Shown: piece after piece, positions 62,501 to 64,000 of the stretch
How the letters are laid out: the number at the start of each line of letters is the position of its first letter
How positions within the stretch are numbered: the stretch's first letter is position 1
Assembly: GCF_027596085.1 (NCBI RefSeq)
Contig: NC_072469.1
Span: 11,925,914-11,989,913, forward strand
Origin: Anoplopoma fimbria
Taxonomy: Eukaryota > Chordata > Actinopteri > Perciformes > Anoplopomatidae
Reading direction: 5' to 3'
DNA length: 64,000 bases
The notes under the pieces: generated by a model
Told to the model about the DNA's origin: nothing
What the model saw: the letters and a program-made list of their open reading frames with translations, nothing else
The model's database searches: none
Translations under genes and position numbers: made by a program

Positions 62501-63562
62501 TTACATTACATTACATTACAGTCATTTAGCAGACGCTTTTATCCAAAGCGACTTACAGGAAGTGTATTCAACATAGGTATTCAAGAGAACTACTAGTCAC
62601 CAGAAGTCATAAGTGCATCTCCTTTCTTAAACAAGCATCTCAAAGCATAAGCCAGAGCAAAAGTATAGTGCAGAGGCAAATTACTACGAAAACAATAATT
62701 GCAACAGACTAATCCGAATATAGTAAGTTCTACAAACTACTACGAATAGGATAAGTGCAGTAAACAAATACGAATGCAATAAGTGCTACGAGGAAGGCTC
62801 CGGGTAGTACTTCTTGAAGAGGTGAGTTTTCAGCCTGCGCCTAAAGATGGGCAGCGACTCTGCTGTCCTGACGTCGGTGGGGAGTTCATTCCACCACTGA
62901 GGGGCCAGGACAGAAAAAAGCTGTGACCGGGTGGATTGGCCGCAGGGACCTCTGAGCGACGGGGCAACCAGTCGCCCGAGGCAGCAGAGCGAAGTGGTCG
63001 GGCGGGGGTGTAGGGCTTGACCAAGGCCTGGAGATAGGAAGGAGCTGTTCCTTTCACTGCCCTGTAGGCTAGCACCAGAGTCTTAAACTGGATGCGAGCT
63101 CTTACAGGGAGCCAGTGTAGAGAACGGAGAAGGGAAGTTGTGTGAGAGAACTTGGGGCGATTGAACACCAGACGTGCTGCAGCTTTCTGGACAAGCTCCA
63201 GAGGTCTGATGGCCGACGCCGGGGCTCCGGCAAGTAGTGAGTTGCAGTAGTCCAGGCGGGAGATGACCAGAGCCTGGATGAGCACCTGCGCCGTCTCCTC
63301 AGTGAGGAAGGGGCGAATCCTCCTGATGTTGTAGAGGAGGAATCTGCAGGAGCGTGTGACCGATGCAATGTTTGCTGAGAACGACAGTTGGTCGTCCAGG
63401 GTCACACCCAGATTCCTCACAGTCCGAGTTGGCGTCACCACGGCATCATCAATGGTGATGGACAGGTCTCGGTGCGGGCAACCCTTCCCCGGGAGGAAGA
63501 GTAGCTCGGTTTTGTCCAGGTTCAGCTTCAGGTGGTGTGTCGCCATCCACTTCGAGATGTAT
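62501..63562 (-). mobile_element. 5'-truncated L2-type LINE (second family)
   Basis: In plus reading it begins with four TTACA units and GTCATTTAGCAGACGCTTTT, and continues through a 3' UTR (about 62521-62810) into reversed ORF2 sequence. The 5' break lies near 63562, just downstream of where the YADD motif would be. This family differs from the left-edge element: it has a TTACA tail rather than TTCAA, and its protein is GC-rich in codon use. A 257-bp piece of the same family, in the opposite orientation, is nested at 53264. Confidence 0.9.
62830..63562 (-). pseudogene. L2 reverse transcriptase C-terminal part, frameshifted
   Basis: The frame reads ISKWMATHHLKLNLDKTELL (from about 63557), [51 protein letters not shown] and LRSLHWLPVRARIQFKTL. 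This is the thumb and C-terminal domain of an L2 ORF2, parallel to residues 160-340 of the protein at 917-2122. After RPLRSAASG (about 62985) the frame is wrong. A one-base step brings back the expected tail, with QWWNELP and FRRRLKTHLF blocks, down to TAG near 62790. The open frame upstream of 63562 is flanking sequence. Everything before the thumb domain is missing, so it is inactive. Confidence 0.88.
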
Positions 63563-63694
63563 ATGTTAAAAAGTTGTTGACTCTGAACCAAAGGCCAAGA
63601 CTGGGTTGCCAATGGCAACCATGATACTCTTTCTGTCAAGCTATGTTACTACCCACAATCTGATGGATTCCTCATGTCCTTCTTTTATGATATA

Positions 63695-64000
63695 CAGTGG
63701 GTACGGAAAGTATTCAGACCCCTTTAACTTTTTCACTCTTTGTTTCATTGCAGCCATTTGCTAAAATCTCTTTTTTTCGCATTAATGTACACTCAGCAAC
63801 ACATCTTGACAGAAAAAAACGTAGAAATGTAGAATGTTTTGCAAATTTATTAAAAAAGAAAAACTGAAATATCACATGGTCATAAGTATTCAGACCCTTT
63901 GCTGTGACACTCATATTTAACTCACATGCTGTCCATTTCTTCTGATCCTCCTTGGGATGGTTCTACTCCTTCATTGGAGTCCAGCTGTGTTTAATTAAAC
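63695..64000 (+). mobile_element. Tc1/mariner transposon end, cut by window edge
   Basis: After a TA (63693-63694) comes CAGTGGGTACGGAAAGTATT and CAGACCCCTTTAAC. About 190 bp inside, an ATAAGTATTCAGACCCTTTG repeat of the end occurs, then GCTGTGACACTCATATTTAA and ATTGGAGTCCAGCTGTGTTT. The order matches teleost Tc1 elements in which the transposase ORF begins a few hundred bp in, beyond the right edge. The second AGTATTCAGACCC copy is the inner direct repeat of an IR/DR-type terminus, a layout in which transposase binds twice at each end. Confidence 0.85.

Overview
The window looks like intergenic and intronic DNA of a teleost fish, probably a percomorph. The basis is the mix of mobile elements: an L2-type LINE whose ORF1 carries an SGNH esterase, Rex3-like RTE pieces ending in a GATG-type tail, Tc1/mariner ends, a tRNA-derived SINE, TTAA-flanked MITEs, and very long CA/GT microsatellites. 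The DNA is AT-rich. There are no operons, prokaryotic genes, CRISPR arrays, rRNA genes or functional tRNA genes. Long open frames are either retrotransposon genes or low-complexity read-through.

Layout. About 1-5235: one near full-length L2-type LINE on the minus strand, with its 3' end beyond the left edge. It has a 3' UTR with three tandem units, ORF2 (AP endonuclease plus reverse transcriptase) broken by a small deletion, and ORF1 (zinc/coiled-coil part, frame break, SGNH esterase). 6839-9750: a 114-bp GT microsatellite abutting a probable 132-nt coding exon on the plus strand, then a probable acidic, possibly last, exon at 9426; I cannot name the gene. 7785-12170: two copies of one dispersed repeat, one with a roughly 32-bp minisatellite, and a SINE. 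12-23 kb: mostly unremarkable AT-rich DNA with hairpins, a 346-bp MITE and AT/GT microsatellites. 23-29.3 kb: a second L2 3' fragment, an AT-rich minisatellite interrupted by a SINE tail, and a compact Tc1 MITE. 30.6-31.3 kb: a TTAA-flanked MITE with a decayed THAP-like fragment; a shorter sister lies at 54.2-54.7 kb. 33-41 kb: sparse, with some balanced-composition blocks that could be conserved non-coding elements. 41-48 kb: a Rex3-like tail, a HECT-like relic, a decayed LINE reverse transcriptase and an inverted repeat pair. 51-57.1 kb: a CA plus CT microsatellite pair, a Rex3-like fragment with an L2 tail inserted in it, and two copies of another repeat. 62.5-64 kb: a 5'-truncated L2 with a frameshifted reverse transcriptase, and the start of a Tc1 transposon cut by the right edge.

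Nothing here forms a new multi-gene system. The observations most worth following are the single in-frame TGA between the esterase and endonuclease ORFs, the TG tract in place of a normal polypyrimidine tract at an exon, the THAP-like fragment in a TTAA MITE, and the nested insertion at 53 kb. Family names are from memory of teleost repeats, not from a search.
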